A DNA stretch of 64,000 nt from Candidatus Thiodiazotropha endoloripes (GCA_001709035.1 LVKA01000019.1:62001-126000), one strand, 5' to 3'; counted from the stretch's first letter, positions 19,528-28,698 are shown. A program made the numbers and translations. Notes: a model not told the origin generated them from the sequence alone.

Positions 19528-19591
19528 CGAGGCTGTTCCCAGCTTACACGATCCACTCTCCGAATATTGCGACAGCCTCGTAAAAGCTGGG
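19528..19591. promoter_or_regulatory. Interleaved inverted repeats upstream of the VPLPA-CTERM gene
   Basis: CGAGGCTGT (19528-19536) is complementary to ACAGCCTCG (19572-19580), and CCCAGCTT (19538-19545) is complementary to AAGCTGGG (19584-19591). The order A-B-A'-B' is a pseudoknot topology rather than a nested hairpin. It ends 40 bases before the gene start and could lie in its leader. Function not known. Confidence 0.35.
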
Positions 19592-19679
19592 CAACCATGA
19601 TAACCCATGGCCCCCAGCGTCATTGCGGATAATCAGCCTCCAGTTTGTTAACAAATCTCACGCAATCCGACTGCAGCCG

Positions 19680-20210
19680 TTAGCCGGCATGGCGTTGCGC
19701 AAGCTTCACGTAGTGTTCAGCGGTATAGGCAATGACCTCCTGCTCTTTCTCTGTCAGAACCCTGACCCGCCTGGCAGGACGCCCCAACCAGAGATACCCA
19801 CCCTCCAGCGTACGACCCTGAGGTACCAGGGACCCAGCCCCCAGCATCACGCCCCGCTGCAGAACGGCGCCATCAAGAATTGTCGATCCCATGCCGATAA
19901 AGCAGTCATCGGCGATTTCACAACCATGCAACAGAACCCGATGGCCCACTGTAACCCCGTCGCCAATCACCAGCGAGCGGCCACCGGGCAGATAATAACT
20001 GTCGTGGGAGACATGCATAATTGAACCGTCCTGGATATTGGTACGGGCGCCGATTTCGATTTTATGTACGTCTCCCCTGACCACGCTCATTGGCCAAATG
20101 GAGGCTTGTGAGGCAATATTGACATTGCCGATCACCACAGCCGTCTCGTCGATCCAGGCATCGTCTGCGATTTGTGGTTGATGGGATTCAAATGGGCGAA
20201 TATTCGTCAT
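19680..20210 (-). CDS. Gamma-class carbonic anhydrase family protein (YrdA-like)
   Basis: A 176-residue left-handed beta-helix protein built from hexapeptide repeats. The metal-binding histidines are visible in SIMHVSHD and in GHRVLLHG, and the RGD of VVRGDVHKIEIG is conserved. The family binds zinc or iron, and some members hydrate CO2, but many YrdA-type members show no measured activity. Length is normal. It is divergent from lemA with 23 bases between start codons. Confidence 0.92.
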   Translation of the reverse strand: MTNIRPFESHQPQIADDAWIDETAVVIGNVNIASQASIWPMSVVRGDVHKIEIGARTNIQDGSIMHVSHDSYYLPGGRSLVIGDGVTVGHRVLLHGCEIADDCFIGMGSTILDGAVLQRGVMLGAGSLVPQGRTLEGGYLWLGRPARRVRVLTEKEQEVIAYTAEHYVKLAQRHAG

Positions 20211-20233
20211 AGCTATTGGAGGTTCCTGAACCG

Positions 20234-20806
20234 ATGGAAATTGCGTTTTTTGTATTGATTGGTGCCGCCGTTGTTATCCTCATATACGGCGTCATGATTT
20301 ACAACAACCTGGTGCGTCTGAAACACGATGTCAACAAGGCCTGGGCGAATATCGATGTGTTGTTGAAACAGCGCCACGATGAACTGCCCAAGCTGGTTGA
20401 GACCTGCAAACAATACATGAAATTCGAGCAGGAGACCCTGGAAAAGGTGATGAACGCTCGTGCTGCAGTCAACCGAGCCATGCAGCAGGGGGATGTGGGC
20501 GCGGTTGGTGCTGCCGAGGGGCAGTTGCGGCTGGGCCTGGGCAATCTGTTCGCAGTGGCGGAGAACTATCCGGACCTGAAAGCCAATGAGACCTTTCTGC
20601 ACCTGCAGAGCCGTATCACCGGTCTGGAAAACAGCATCGCCGACCGGCGTGAGTTTTATAATGAAAGTGTGAACAATAACAATGTGCGCATCGAGCAGTT
20701 TCCCGATATCATTCTAGCCCAACAATTCTCCTTCAAAGCCGCCGAACTGCTGGAGTTCGACGAGTCCGAGAAGACTGACGTGGATATGGGTACATTATTT
20801 AGTTGA
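20234..20806 (+). CDS. lemA: LemA family membrane protein
   Basis: A 190-residue protein with one N-terminal membrane segment, the conserved IYNNLVRLKHDVNKAWANIDVLLKQRHDELPKLVE core and a helical bundle, ending in the short YNESVNNNN region typical of LemA. The ATG at 20234 is chosen because a GGAGG site lies 11 bases upstream; a TTG 18 bases earlier is the alternative. The biochemical role of LemA is not settled. Its stop codon overlaps the start of the next gene by one base, so the pair is co-translated. Confidence 0.92.
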   Translation: MEIAFFVLIGAAVVILIYGVMIYNNLVRLKHDVNKAWANIDVLLKQRHDELPKLVETCKQYMKFEQETLEKVMNARAAVNRAMQQGDVGAVGAAEGQLRLGLGNLFAVAENYPDLKANETFLHLQSRITGLENSIADRREFYNESVNNNNVRIEQFPDIILAQQFSFKAAELLEFDESEKTDVDMGTLFS

Positions 20807-21750
20807 TGCAGGAAATCGCCAATCTGGGAACAGGGGCTTTTTTCTTCTGGAGCACCCTGTTGATACTGCTGTCGCTGGCAGCGCTCTATTTCTCTTTCTA
20901 CCATCTCCATCGAGCCCGCCTGATCGAGGACACCCCAACCTCGCGCATACGCTCCGCCCCCCAGGGCTATGTCGAGCTGATCGGCGAGGCCGATATGATG
21001 AAGGGTGAACCGGTGATATCACCGCTCAGTGCGACCCAATGCTGCTGGTGGCGTTACAAAGTTGACCGCAAGGATGACAAGGGCTGGCACGCGGTACGTA
21101 GCGAAAAGAGCAACGCCCTGTTTCTGATCAAAGATGAAACCGGCGAGTGCATACTCGATCCCGAGGGGGCCACAATCACCCCCAGTGAACGCAATATCTG
21201 GTATGGCCCCAACTCAACCCCCTCAGCAGGCCCTGACCGGGGGATCGGCACCACCCATAGCCAGTTCAACCGCTTTGGACTGCAGATATCGATCAACACC
21301 ACATTCGACGGGGACTATCGATACAGCGAGGAGCTGATCATGCCCGGTGACCCGCTGTACGCCATCGGTCTGTTCAGCTCACTGGGCGAAATCGACAGAA
21401 AAGCGATGCGCGATGACATGGTCAAAGAGCGTCTGCGTCAATGGAAGAGCGACCATGCCACGTTACTTGACCGCTTCGATCTGAATGGGGATGGAAAAAT
21501 TGACCTGGACGAGTGGGAAAGCGCCCGCAAAGCGGCCAAACAGGAGGTCACCCGGGAGCAGCTCAAAGAGGACCAGCAGCCCCTGCATACACTCAGCACA
21601 ACCGGCTCTAGCCAACGCCCGATGTTGATCTCGACCAAGGAGGAGTTTGATCTGGTCAGACGCTTCCGCTACTACTCCTTCTTCACCCTGGCGGCCTTTT
21701 TCGCCCTCGGTTCAGGTAGCGCATGGTTCATTGCGGCGCGCATGTTATAA
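20806..21750 (+). CDS. GIDE-type membrane protein with an inserted EF-hand
   Basis: A 314-residue protein with one membrane segment near the N-terminus and one at the C-terminus. The region between (about 45-200) resembles the GIDE domain: ARLIEDTPTSRIRSAPQGYVELIGEA, then SPLSATQCCWWRYKV. There is no RING finger. At about residues 222-233 it has a canonical calcium-binding loop, DLNGDGKIDLDE, within an EF-hand helix pair, an unusual addition. It follows lemA with a stop/start overlap, a pairing often seen in proteobacteria. Function unknown. Confidence 0.78.
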   Translation: MQEIANLGTGAFFFWSTLLILLSLAALYFSFYHLHRARLIEDTPTSRIRSAPQGYVELIGEADMMKGEPVISPLSATQCCWWRYKVDRKDDKGWHAVRSEKSNALFLIKDETGECILDPEGATITPSERNIWYGPNSTPSAGPDRGIGTTHSQFNRFGLQISINTTFDGDYRYSEELIMPGDPLYAIGLFSSLGEIDRKAMRDDMVKERLRQWKSDHATLLDRFDLNGDGKIDLDEWESARKAAKQEVTREQLKEDQQPLHTLSTTGSSQRPMLISTKEEFDLVRRFRYYSFFTLAAFFALGSGSAWFIAARML

Positions 21751-21830
21751 GATAGCCCCTTCGCGATTTAATAACACAGCACCTTATAAACCCGGCCTGT
21801 CGCCCGGAATGATACAACAGGAAACCTTGC

Positions 21831-22376
21831 ATGACCTTGAAAACTGTCTGGATACTACTTTTTGCAGTATTCATTGCCACCCCGGCCCCGGCCAGGGATA
21901 TCCTGCTGGATGACCCGCTGGATGATGAGGAATACGACGCACCCGACAAACTTGATTGGCTGGAGGGTGAGGTTCAGGTTCCGGATAGCATAAACAGTGA
22001 TGACCTTCAGGAGTTTGAGGTTGCCGCCAATGAGACGAGATTTCGCTACTATGTGGAACGAAATTCGATTCAGCATAGTGCCGACGGTGCGGTGCGTTTC
22101 ACCCTGGTGATTCGCTCCAGCTCCGGCGCTTCGAATAGCTCGTACGAGGGATTTCGCTGTCGGGAACGCCTCTACAAAGTCTATGCCTATGGCGGGGGTA
22201 AGCGCCTGACGCCAATGCCGGGTGGGAAGTGGGAGCCGATCCCTAAAGATGAATCGACAGACTATCGCGCCACCCTCTATGACGACCTGCTCTGCAACCT
22301 GCAGATTGGCGAACCCAATCCGATAGAGCAGGCCATCGAAGCGATGCGGAACAATATCAAGGTAGGCAAAGACTAA
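21831..22376 (+). CDS. CNP1-like exported protein
   Basis: A 181-residue protein with a signal peptide ending APAR. The mature part fits the CNP1-like family of proteobacterial envelope proteins: an acidic N-terminal stretch, then FRYYVERNSIQHSADGAVRFTLVIRSSSGASNSSYEGFRCRERLYKVYA. Two cysteines (in FRCRER and LLCNLQ) may form a disulfide. The family has no established function. It follows the lemA pair by 80 bases on the same strand. Confidence 0.75.
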   Translation: MTLKTVWILLFAVFIATPAPARDILLDDPLDDEEYDAPDKLDWLEGEVQVPDSINSDDLQEFEVAANETRFRYYVERNSIQHSADGAVRFTLVIRSSSGASNSSYEGFRCRERLYKVYAYGGGKRLTPMPGGKWEPIPKDESTDYRATLYDDLLCNLQIGEPNPIEQAIEAMRNNIKVGKD

Positions 22377-22510
22377 TAAGCACTGCTGACATAATCCCTC
22401 AGCAGCCACAAACAGCAGCTTTCGTATCGATTGCCTGATTGAGCATGTTTTTGCTTCGGATAACTCCATCGGATAGATTTCAACAGCCGCCCTTCCGGAA
22501 CGTTTAAGCA

Positions 22511-22540
22511 GGGCCTGTAAACCCTAATCCAACTGGCCCT
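22511..22540. repeat. Divergent solo MITE-type end
   Basis: GGGCCTGTAAACCCTAATCC, a variant of the terminal repeat, 55 bases upstream of prlC. The flanks AGGGCC...GGCCCT give a short symmetry. Confidence 0.45.
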
Positions 22541-22594
22541 AAGGGGGCAGTAACCGATACGCTTTGCATAACATAAAGAACCAGGAACAGAACC

Positions 22595-24625
22595 ATGACC
22601 AATGCCCTGCTTGATATGACCGGACTGCCACCCTTCAGTCGGATTAAGCCTCCCATGGTGGAAGCCGCCATCGACACACTGCTGCAGGAGAATCGCCAGA
22701 CCATGGAACGCCTGCTCAGCACTATCTCCGATCCTGGCTGGGATAATTTTGTCGAGCCTCTGGAAATTGCCGAAGACCGGCTCAGCCGAACCTGGTCACC
22801 CGTCAGCCATATGAACTCCGTGGTCAATCATGATGAACTGCGCGAGGTCTACAATGCCTGCCTACCCAAGCTGAGCGAATACGCCACCGAGGTCGGCCAG
22901 AACAGCCGGCTGTGTGAGGCCTACAAAAAGGTTACCGAACAGGGCGGCCTGGACGACGCGCAAAAAAAGATGCTCGAAAACACCCTGTTGGAGTTCCGAC
23001 TCTCAGGGGTCGATCTGCCGGAAGAGAAAAAACAACGCTTTAAGGAGATCAGCCAGAGTCTTTCCAAACTGACCACCAAATTTGAGGAGAATCTGCTCGA
23101 CGCGACCAACGCCTGGAGCAAGTTAATCACCGACCCGGAACAGCTGACTGGTCTGCCGGAGTCTGCCATGGCACTGGCCAAACAGACCGCGGAGCAGCGC
23201 GAGCAGCAGGGCTGGTTGCTGACCCTGGAGTTCCCCTCCTACTTTCCGGTGATGACCTATGCGGATCAACGGGAACTGCGCAGAGAGCTCTACGAGGCCT
23301 ACGCCACCCGGGCCTCGGATTGCGGTCCCCATGCGGGTCAGTGGGACAATAGCGAGGTCATGGAGCAGATCCTGGCGCTGCGCCATGAGCAGGCGCAATT
23401 GCTCGGCTACAACAACTACGCAGAGCGCTCTTTGGCACGCAAAATGGCCCGCAGCACGGAAGAGGTGATGAGCTTTCTGACCGATCTGGCTGAACGCTCC
23501 AAGGCCCAGGCGGAACGTGAGCTGGCCGACCTGACACAATTCGCTCGTGAAAACTACGGCATCGATCATCTGGAGGCCTGGGATATCGGCTACTACTCGG
23601 AAAAACTACGTCAACATCGCCACGCCATCAGCCAGGAAGAGCTGAAACCCTATTTTCCCGAAACCCGGGTGATACCCGGCATGTTTGCGGTGGTGGAGCG
23701 TCTCTATGGGATCCGTATCCAATCCGTCGAAGGGGTGGATACCTGGCATCCGGATGTGCGTTTTTATGAGATCCGCGACATGCAGAACCAGCTTCGCGGG
23801 CAGTTCTATCTCGACCTCTATGCACGCCCGAAAAAACGTGGCGGCGCCTGGATGGACGAGTGTGCGACCCGATTTTTCAGCGAATCAGTCGACCAGATTC
23901 CGGTAGCCTACCTGACCTGTAATTTCTCCCCCCCGGTGGGTGGCCAGCCGGCGCTCTTCACCCATGATGAAGTGGAGACCCTGTTTCACGAATTCGGTCA
24001 TGGGCTGCACCACATGCTCACCCGCATCGACTATCCCTCCGTTGCTGGAATCAACGGTGTGGCCTGGGATGCGGTGGAGCTGCCCAGCCAGTTCATGGAA
24101 AACTGGTGTTGGGAGCAGCAGGCACTGGAACTGTTCTCCGGCCATGTGGAGAGCGGCGAACCGATCCCGGACGAACTCTACCAGCGACTGCATGGGGCGA
24201 AAAATTTCCAAACGGCGATGCAGATGGTGCGTCAGCTGGAATTCTCGATCTTCGACTTTCGCATTCATCAGGAGTACGACCCGGACCAGGGAGGAAGGAT
24301 CTATCAGATTCTCGATCAGGTGCGCGAGCAGGTCTCAGTGATCAAACCACCTTCCTGGAACCGTTTCCCACACGGTTTTTCACACATCTTTGCCGGTGGT
24401 TATGCCGCAGGGTACTACAGCTACAAATGGGCCGAAGTGCTCTCAGCCGACGCCTTCTCCAGATTCGAGGAGCAGGGCATCTTCAGTCAGGAGGCGGGAC
24501 AGGCCTTTCTGCAGGAGATATTGGAACAGGGTGGTTCAAAGGATGCCATGGAGCTGTTTGTCGCGTTCCGAGGCCGGGAGCCACAGATCGAACCCTTGCT
24601 GAGACACAGCGGAATCAGTGGCTGA
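22595..24625 (+). CDS. prlC: Oligopeptidase A (M3 family zinc metallopeptidase)
   Basis: A 676-residue cytoplasmic peptidase that degrades short peptides, including signal peptides. The zinc site reads TLFHEFGHGLHH, with the HExxH histidines and glutamate, and the third ligand lies in the following helix (WDAVELPSQFMENW). The C-terminal HGFSHIFAGGYAAGYYSYKWAE substrate-clamp region is intact. Length matches E. coli PrlC (680). It stands alone on the plus strand. Confidence 0.96.
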   Translation: MTNALLDMTGLPPFSRIKPPMVEAAIDTLLQENRQTMERLLSTISDPGWDNFVEPLEIAEDRLSRTWSPVSHMNSVVNHDELREVYNACLPKLSEYATEVGQNSRLCEAYKKVTEQGGLDDAQKKMLENTLLEFRLSGVDLPEEKKQRFKEISQSLSKLTTKFEENLLDATNAWSKLITDPEQLTGLPESAMALAKQTAEQREQQGWLLTLEFPSYFPVMTYADQRELRRELYEAYATRASDCGPHAGQWDNSEVMEQILALRHEQAQLLGYNNYAERSLARKMARSTEEVMSFLTDLAERSKAQAERELADLTQFARENYGIDHLEAWDIGYYSEKLRQHRHAISQEELKPYFPETRVIPGMFAVVERLYGIRIQSVEGVDTWHPDVRFYEIRDMQNQLRGQFYLDLYARPKKRGGAWMDECATRFFSESVDQIPVAYLTCNFSPPVGGQPALFTHDEVETLFHEFGHGLHHMLTRIDYPSVAGINGVAWDAVELPSQFMENWCWEQQALELFSGHVESGEPIPDELYQRLHGAKNFQTAMQMVRQLEFSIFDFRIHQEYDPDQGGRIYQILDQVREQVSVIKPPSWNRFPHGFSHIFAGGYAAGYYSYKWAEVLSADAFSRFEEQGIFSQEAGQAFLQEILEQGGSKDAMELFVAFRGREPQIEPLLRHSGISG

Positions 24626-24636
24626 TTTATAGTCCG

Positions 24637-24664
24637 CGAATGGGCGCGAACAGACGCAAATGTT
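24637..24664. repeat. CGCGAAT-type dispersed repeat
   Basis: CCGCGAATGGGCGCGAACAG and the following CGCAAATG match the reverse complement of 54662-54687 at roughly three quarters of positions. This pattern recurs in many proteobacterial genomes. Confidence 0.4.
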
Positions 24665-24798
24665 CATCTGCTTGCGTCGCCAGTACAGTGTTCTTGCTCA
24701 CCGGATTGATGATTAAATTCCAACCACACTAATCTCGACGTAACAAATCGCATTTACGTCGATTGGTGTTGATTTGTGGACTGAAGTTAAAAAAAAAC

Positions 24799-24819
24799 GG
24801 GTGACGCAAAGCGTCACCC
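24799..24819 (-). terminator. Intrinsic terminator of the small two-gene unit
   Basis: GGGTGACGC pairs with GCGTCACCC around AAA. Read on the minus strand the hairpin is followed shortly by a T-run. It lies 14 bases after the stop of the gene at 24833. Confidence 0.85.
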
Positions 24820-24832
24820 CGTGGTTGGCAAG

Positions 24833-25342
24833 TCAGATGCCGAGGGCATCGATACCCCAACCAACACCACCTAGCTCAACTTCAGGATGTTGTTGCCGAA
24901 CCGAATGTTCGACTTGTGAAACCCGCCAGCGAGGGACATCAACCAACAGTAGAAATTCTCCGTGTTTCAACGGCACATCAAAGTCATCGATTTGGGATTG
25001 TGGTACCTGACCTGAAAAGTAGAAGCTCAGAAACACCGCAGCGACTACTAAAGCCAGGCAGCCTGCCACAAGCAACCATTCGGATGCCCATACACCGATC
25101 AACAGAACCGCAATTGCCGCAAAACAGAGCAGCAGATTGATATCCCAGAACCAGCTCTCCAACCGTGCTGTAAAACCGCGCGTTTGGCGTATCTTTGCTG
25201 CCGGTAGCTCCTTCAGGTCGGCACCCGGCCTGGCCACGGCATGGATGTGTTGCCGCTTCACCCTGGCGAACATCAGGTCTCTAACCACTTCCTCCGCATG
25301 ACGTTTAGAGGGCACCAGCATAGAGATACGCCGTAATATCAT
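24833..25342 (-). CDS. Two-TM membrane protein of unknown function
   Basis: A 169-residue protein. The N-terminal ~60 residues (SMLVPSKRHAEEVVRDLMFARV) look like a small alpha/beta domain resembling DUF1269/general-stress-protein type regions. Two adjacent membrane helices follow (about 68-110), then a soluble C-terminal part with VPLKHGEFLLLVDVPRWRV. The ATG at 25342 is preferred over a GTG three bases earlier. It follows the 63-residue gene directly. The function is not known; a DUF1269-like tie is tentative. Confidence 0.7.
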   Translation of the reverse strand: MILRRISMLVPSKRHAEEVVRDLMFARVKRQHIHAVARPGADLKELPAAKIRQTRGFTARLESWFWDINLLLCFAAIAVLLIGVWASEWLLVAGCLALVVAAVFLSFYFSGQVPQSQIDDFDVPLKHGEFLLLVDVPRWRVSQVEHSVRQQHPEVELGGVGWGIDALGI

Positions 25343-25345
25343 CAC

Positions 25346-25537
25346 TCAACCCTCAGCCACATAGTCATCTGACACGTTGCCACAGATCACTTTCTGACCT
25401 TCTAGCGCCATATCCATATACAGTCGCTTGGTCTCTTCACTTTCAAAATAGATCTCGACACCCTTCTCACCGTCGCCTTCATAGAGGCAGGGGTGATCAT
25501 CGGGATTGGATACATCACGCAGCGTAATTGGATCCAT
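25346..25537 (-). CDS. Small conserved-looking protein of unknown function
   Basis: A 63-residue acidic cytoplasmic protein (MDPITLRDVSNPDDHPCLYE...), whose stop lies 3 bases before the next gene's start, so they are co-transcribed. I do not recognise the family. A TTG at 25555 would add six residues; neither start has a clear ribosome site, so the start is uncertain. Confidence 0.6.
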   Translation of the reverse strand: MDPITLRDVSNPDDHPCLYEGDGEKGVEIYFESEETKRLYMDMALEGQKVICGNVSDDYVAEG

Positions 25538-25919
25538 GGTTGTTCTGATATTCAATCTGGTGTGTGCCTTTCTGTTGTAGAGAATGCCGCAGCCTATTCT
25601 CTGGCCTTGATCATGGGCAGCCTGCTGCCGCCCGGATTGAAGGTCAGTAAAATCCGTTTCGGTTACTACTCAGAATTCACTTTTACAAGACTGTACTCAA
25701 CAGCGATACCTTAAGCTATAGAAATACCTAGCAAAACAATCAAGATTATAGGCCTTCTAAATCTGACGAGGAAATTGGGGGATTGTTGCCGAGAGAGGTG
25801 GATTCAATCGGTATAACGACCTACAGACTATTAACACCAATCCAAAAGGCCTGCCGGGGTTGGATGAGCGTAAACAGTCTCTGGATAGGCTGCTGTTTGG
25901 ATTGCAATCAGCCGCTAGC
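25538..25919. other. 382-base intergenic region, nothing recognised
   Basis: It lies between the stop of the transporter gene and the start of the small gene, both on the minus strand. I see no coding signal, strong hairpin or repeat in it; it should contain the promoter of the small two-gene unit. Confidence 0.4.
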
Positions 25920-27233
25920 TTAAGCGCTGGTGAAAAGATCAAAAAACAGCCAGTAGACCAGACTGGCGAGGATCAGACCGAAGAACATCACCGGGATGCC
26001 GGTTTTCATCCAGATCAGTGGGGTTATTTTCGCCTCTGGCATACCGCTCTTTTCAGACTCGCTGACCGCGATGATATTTGCTGTCGCCCCCAGGTGGGTG
26101 CCATTCCCCCCCAGACCGACACCAAGCGCCAGAGCCCACCACAGGGGCGCAATGTTCACCCCGCTGCTCTCAAGCCCCAGAATGATCGGAATCATAGTCA
26201 CCGTAAAAGGTATGTTGTCCACCACCGCACTGAGAACCGCAGCCACCCACATCAGCAGCAATCCGGTGATCAACAGCATTTGCGGATCTCTGGCGAGTCT
26301 GGCCAGCTGATTTCCCAACAGATCGAGCAGTCCAGAGGCCTCCACCCCGCCAACGATCATGAACAGGCCGGCAAAGAAGAACAACACCGACCAGTTGACC
26401 GTACCGAAAATCTTCTCCATATCGGGCTTCAGCATCAGCAAAGCCAGACAGAGCCCGATGAAAGAGGCATAGGCGGGCAGGATATGCAGATTGTGGTGGA
26501 TGAAAAAGAGCACCACCACCACAGCCAGGGAAAACAGGGTGCGCTTCAGCCCCTTGGCATCCTTGATCGCATGGGTATCGACCAGAGTTCGGGGATCCTC
26601 GCCAACATTGGTCAGCTGTTCGCGAAACAGAAACAGCATCAGCGCCACCGTACCGACCCATACCACCAGCACCGGTAACCCCATGTGTACCAGGAAAGAG
26701 TTGAAACTGATATCGGCAGCACTGCCGATCATCAGGTTGGGGGGATCACCCACCAGCGTAGCGGCGCCACCGATATTCGAGAGCATCGCCTCTGCCATCA
26801 GGTAGGGCATGGGATTGATCTTCAGCAAGCGACAGATGAGTACGGTCAACGGTGCGAAAACAATTACCGTGGTGACATTATCCAGGATCATGCTGATCAG
26901 ACTGACCGCCAGACTGAGATAGATCAGCAGCAGTTTCGGGCTACCCTTGGCCCAACGGGTAATATGCACCGCCGCATAGTCGAAGGCCCCGGTGGGACGC
27001 AGCAGCGCGACCAGCATCATCATCGCCGCCAACAACAGAATGGTGTTGCCGTCAACCGCCAGCAGCGCCTGCTCCTGACTGTAGAATCCCATCCACATAC
27101 CCACACCAATCATGGTCAGGGCGCCCAGCATGGCGGCTGTAGTTCGATGCAGTATCTCCGTGAAAATCAGGATATAGGCGCCCAACAGCAGAAGCGCCGA
27201 GACCCACATCTCGATTGTGATCTGCTCCATCAT
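25920..27233 (-). CDS. ArsB/NhaD-type (SLC13/P-protein-like) ion transporter
   Basis: A 437-residue protein with about 11-12 membrane helices. It has the ion-transporter superfamily hallmarks: MILDNVTTVIVFAPLT in the first half, SNIGGAATLVGDPPNLMIGSAA, and the second-half counterpart VVDNIPFTVTMIPII with GLGGNGTHLGATANII. Relatives move arsenite, sodium/proton or dicarboxylate anions; the substrate cannot be read here. The ATG at 27233 overlaps the TGA of the CBS gene (TGATG), so it is translationally coupled to it. It is the last gene of the ttcA-CBS-transporter operon. Confidence 0.85.
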   Translation of the reverse strand: MMEQITIEMWVSALLLLGAYILIFTEILHRTTAAMLGALTMIGVGMWMGFYSQEQALLAVDGNTILLLAAMMMLVALLRPTGAFDYAAVHITRWAKGSPKLLLIYLSLAVSLISMILDNVTTVIVFAPLTVLICRLLKINPMPYLMAEAMLSNIGGAATLVGDPPNLMIGSAADISFNSFLVHMGLPVLVVWVGTVALMLFLFREQLTNVGEDPRTLVDTHAIKDAKGLKRTLFSLAVVVVLFFIHHNLHILPAYASFIGLCLALLMLKPDMEKIFGTVNWSVLFFFAGLFMIVGGVEASGLLDLLGNQLARLARDPQMLLITGLLLMWVAAVLSAVVDNIPFTVTMIPIILGLESSGVNIAPLWWALALGVGLGGNGTHLGATANIIAVSESEKSGMPEAKITPLIWMKTGIPVMFFGLILASLVYWLFFDLFTSA

Positions 27234-27691
27234 CAGTCGATGCAACACTCTTTGGTTACTATCGCCGCAGCAACGCTCATACGCGTCACCACTCCTTGAT
27301 AATCCTCGCCTTCAGTAACAAACAGATACTCCGTGTTGTACTGCTCCATAATCGCCAGCGCCTTGATGGCTTGAAAATTGGCTGACAGACGAACCGTATC
27401 CGGATAGATGAAATCATCCACACTCCGGGACATCAAATCCTCCGCTTTGATGTGGGGAAAATCGAGATGCTCGATATCATCCCCAAGCAGATGGGCGCCT
27501 TGAATGATGTCATCGGGAATACAACAGATACGGAACATATGCCTTACCGAGAAGCGTCCACTGATCGCACCACTCTGATCCACATAAGGAATGCCGGGAA
27601 CCCCTTTGCTGACACACTCGGTCATCACTTCACCGACACTCATACCCGGACGGGCGACCTTGGTCGGAATGGAGATATGTTTGATTTTCAT
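27233..27691 (-). CDS. CBS-domain protein
   Basis: A 152-residue soluble protein with two CBS motifs: the first about residues 12-60 (SVGEVMTECVSKGVPGIPYVDQSGAISGRF), the second about 85-150 (AEDLMSRSVDDFIYP ... EYLFVTEGEDYQGVVTRMSVAAAI). CBS pairs bind adenine nucleotides and regulate partner proteins, often transporters. It overlaps the ttcA-like gene by 4 bases (ATGA) and the transporter start by 1 base. The likely role is nucleotide-dependent control of the transporter; that is inference from context. Confidence 0.85.
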   Translation of the reverse strand: MKIKHISIPTKVARPGMSVGEVMTECVSKGVPGIPYVDQSGAISGRFSVRHMFRICCIPDDIIQGAHLLGDDIEHLDFPHIKAEDLMSRSVDDFIYPDTVRLSANFQAIKALAIMEQYNTEYLFVTEGEDYQGVVTRMSVAAAIVTKECCID

Positions 27692-28422
27692 GGCGGGGCT
27701 TCATCCATCATCGGTTTCATGGCATGCAGCATATTGGCGAACAGGTGGCTGTTGCTGCGCTCCTCCCGGGCCAGCAGCTGCTTCATGTAGGCGCGCTGGG
27801 TCGGCTTGGTGAAACAGGCCGGGCAACTGTCGGGAATGATCGGCAACCCCGCCTTCACGGCAAAATCGCCCGTCTGAGTCTCCCGGCAATAGACCAGTGG
27901 CCGTATGATGCGAATATCCCCCGCATCATTCACATAGTGCGCCTTCATGGTACGCATCTGGCCACCGTGAAACAGGGACATCATCAGACTCTCCGCCAGG
28001 TCGTCCAGGTGTTGAGCCAATGCCAGAACATTATAGCCCTGCTTGCGACAGGTGCTGTACATGATGCCCCGTTTCATGCGCGCGCAATAGGCACAAAACG
28101 AGTCACCCGACAGCTTCTCCCTGGCCTCCTCCATAATCGGCTGTTCGGCGTAGACCCAGGCCACACCCAATGCCTCGTAGTAGGCTTTCAGCGGTGCCGG
28201 ATCAAATCCCTCGATCTCGGGATCAACGGTAATCACACCCAGCTCAAACTCGACCGGTGCATAACGTTGCAGATGGGAGAGTACTTGTAGCAGAGTAAGG
28301 GAGTCCTTACCTCCGGATACGCCGAGCAGAATACGATCCCCATCGCGAATCATCTTGAAATCCGCAATCGCTCTGCCCACTTTGCGCATGATTGACTTCG
28401 GGGGTTTGATTGAATCGTTCAT
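27688..28422 (-). CDS. ttcA: TtcA-like PP-loop tRNA thiolation protein
   Basis: A 244-residue ATP pyrophosphatase. It has a PP-loop SGGKDS (residues ~35-40), the FCAYCARMKRG CxxC pair and a second CPAC pair near the C-terminus, the cysteines that hold an iron-sulfur cluster in TtcA, plus IIRPLVYCRE. TtcA makes 2-thiocytidine at position 32 of some tRNAs. At 244 residues it is clearly shorter than E. coli TtcA (311) and may be a paralogue with another substrate. The start chosen is the ATG at 28422; a longer reading has no support. It leads a tight operon with a CBS protein and a transporter. Confidence 0.75.
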   Translation of the reverse strand: MNDSIKPPKSIMRKVGRAIADFKMIRDGDRILLGVSGGKDSLTLLQVLSHLQRYAPVEFELGVITVDPEIEGFDPAPLKAYYEALGVAWVYAEQPIMEEAREKLSGDSFCAYCARMKRGIMYSTCRKQGYNVLALAQHLDDLAESLMMSLFHGGQMRTMKAHYVNDAGDIRIIRPLVYCRETQTGDFAVKAGLPIIPDSCPACFTKPTQRAYMKQLLAREERSNSHLFANMLHAMKPMMDEAPP

Positions 28423-28698
28423 ATGGCCATTTTGACATGAAGCTTGTTGCGCACCAATGCCGGAAAGTGGCGGCCGCTTCGACTGATTGGCGGATGTCTC
28501 AGCCACGGCCAGGTAACTGCTGAATCTATATGGCTTTTTCAACCGCAAACGCAGGGGTTGGTATTGAATCAGGAGATTTCTTCTCATCCCGGACTTGATT
28601 CAAAACTGATCTGAGGTCATAAAGGTCTATGCGGGAGTGGATGGAAGCGCTACTGCCGGAGGAATCAATCACAGTCATGTCATCATGGGGGCATACAA

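Noticed and set aside
25860-27299. Plus-strand open frames opposite the transporter and CBS genes
   Set aside because: The translations are low-complexity with no signal of a protein family, and the minus-strand genes are intact and overlap in an operon.
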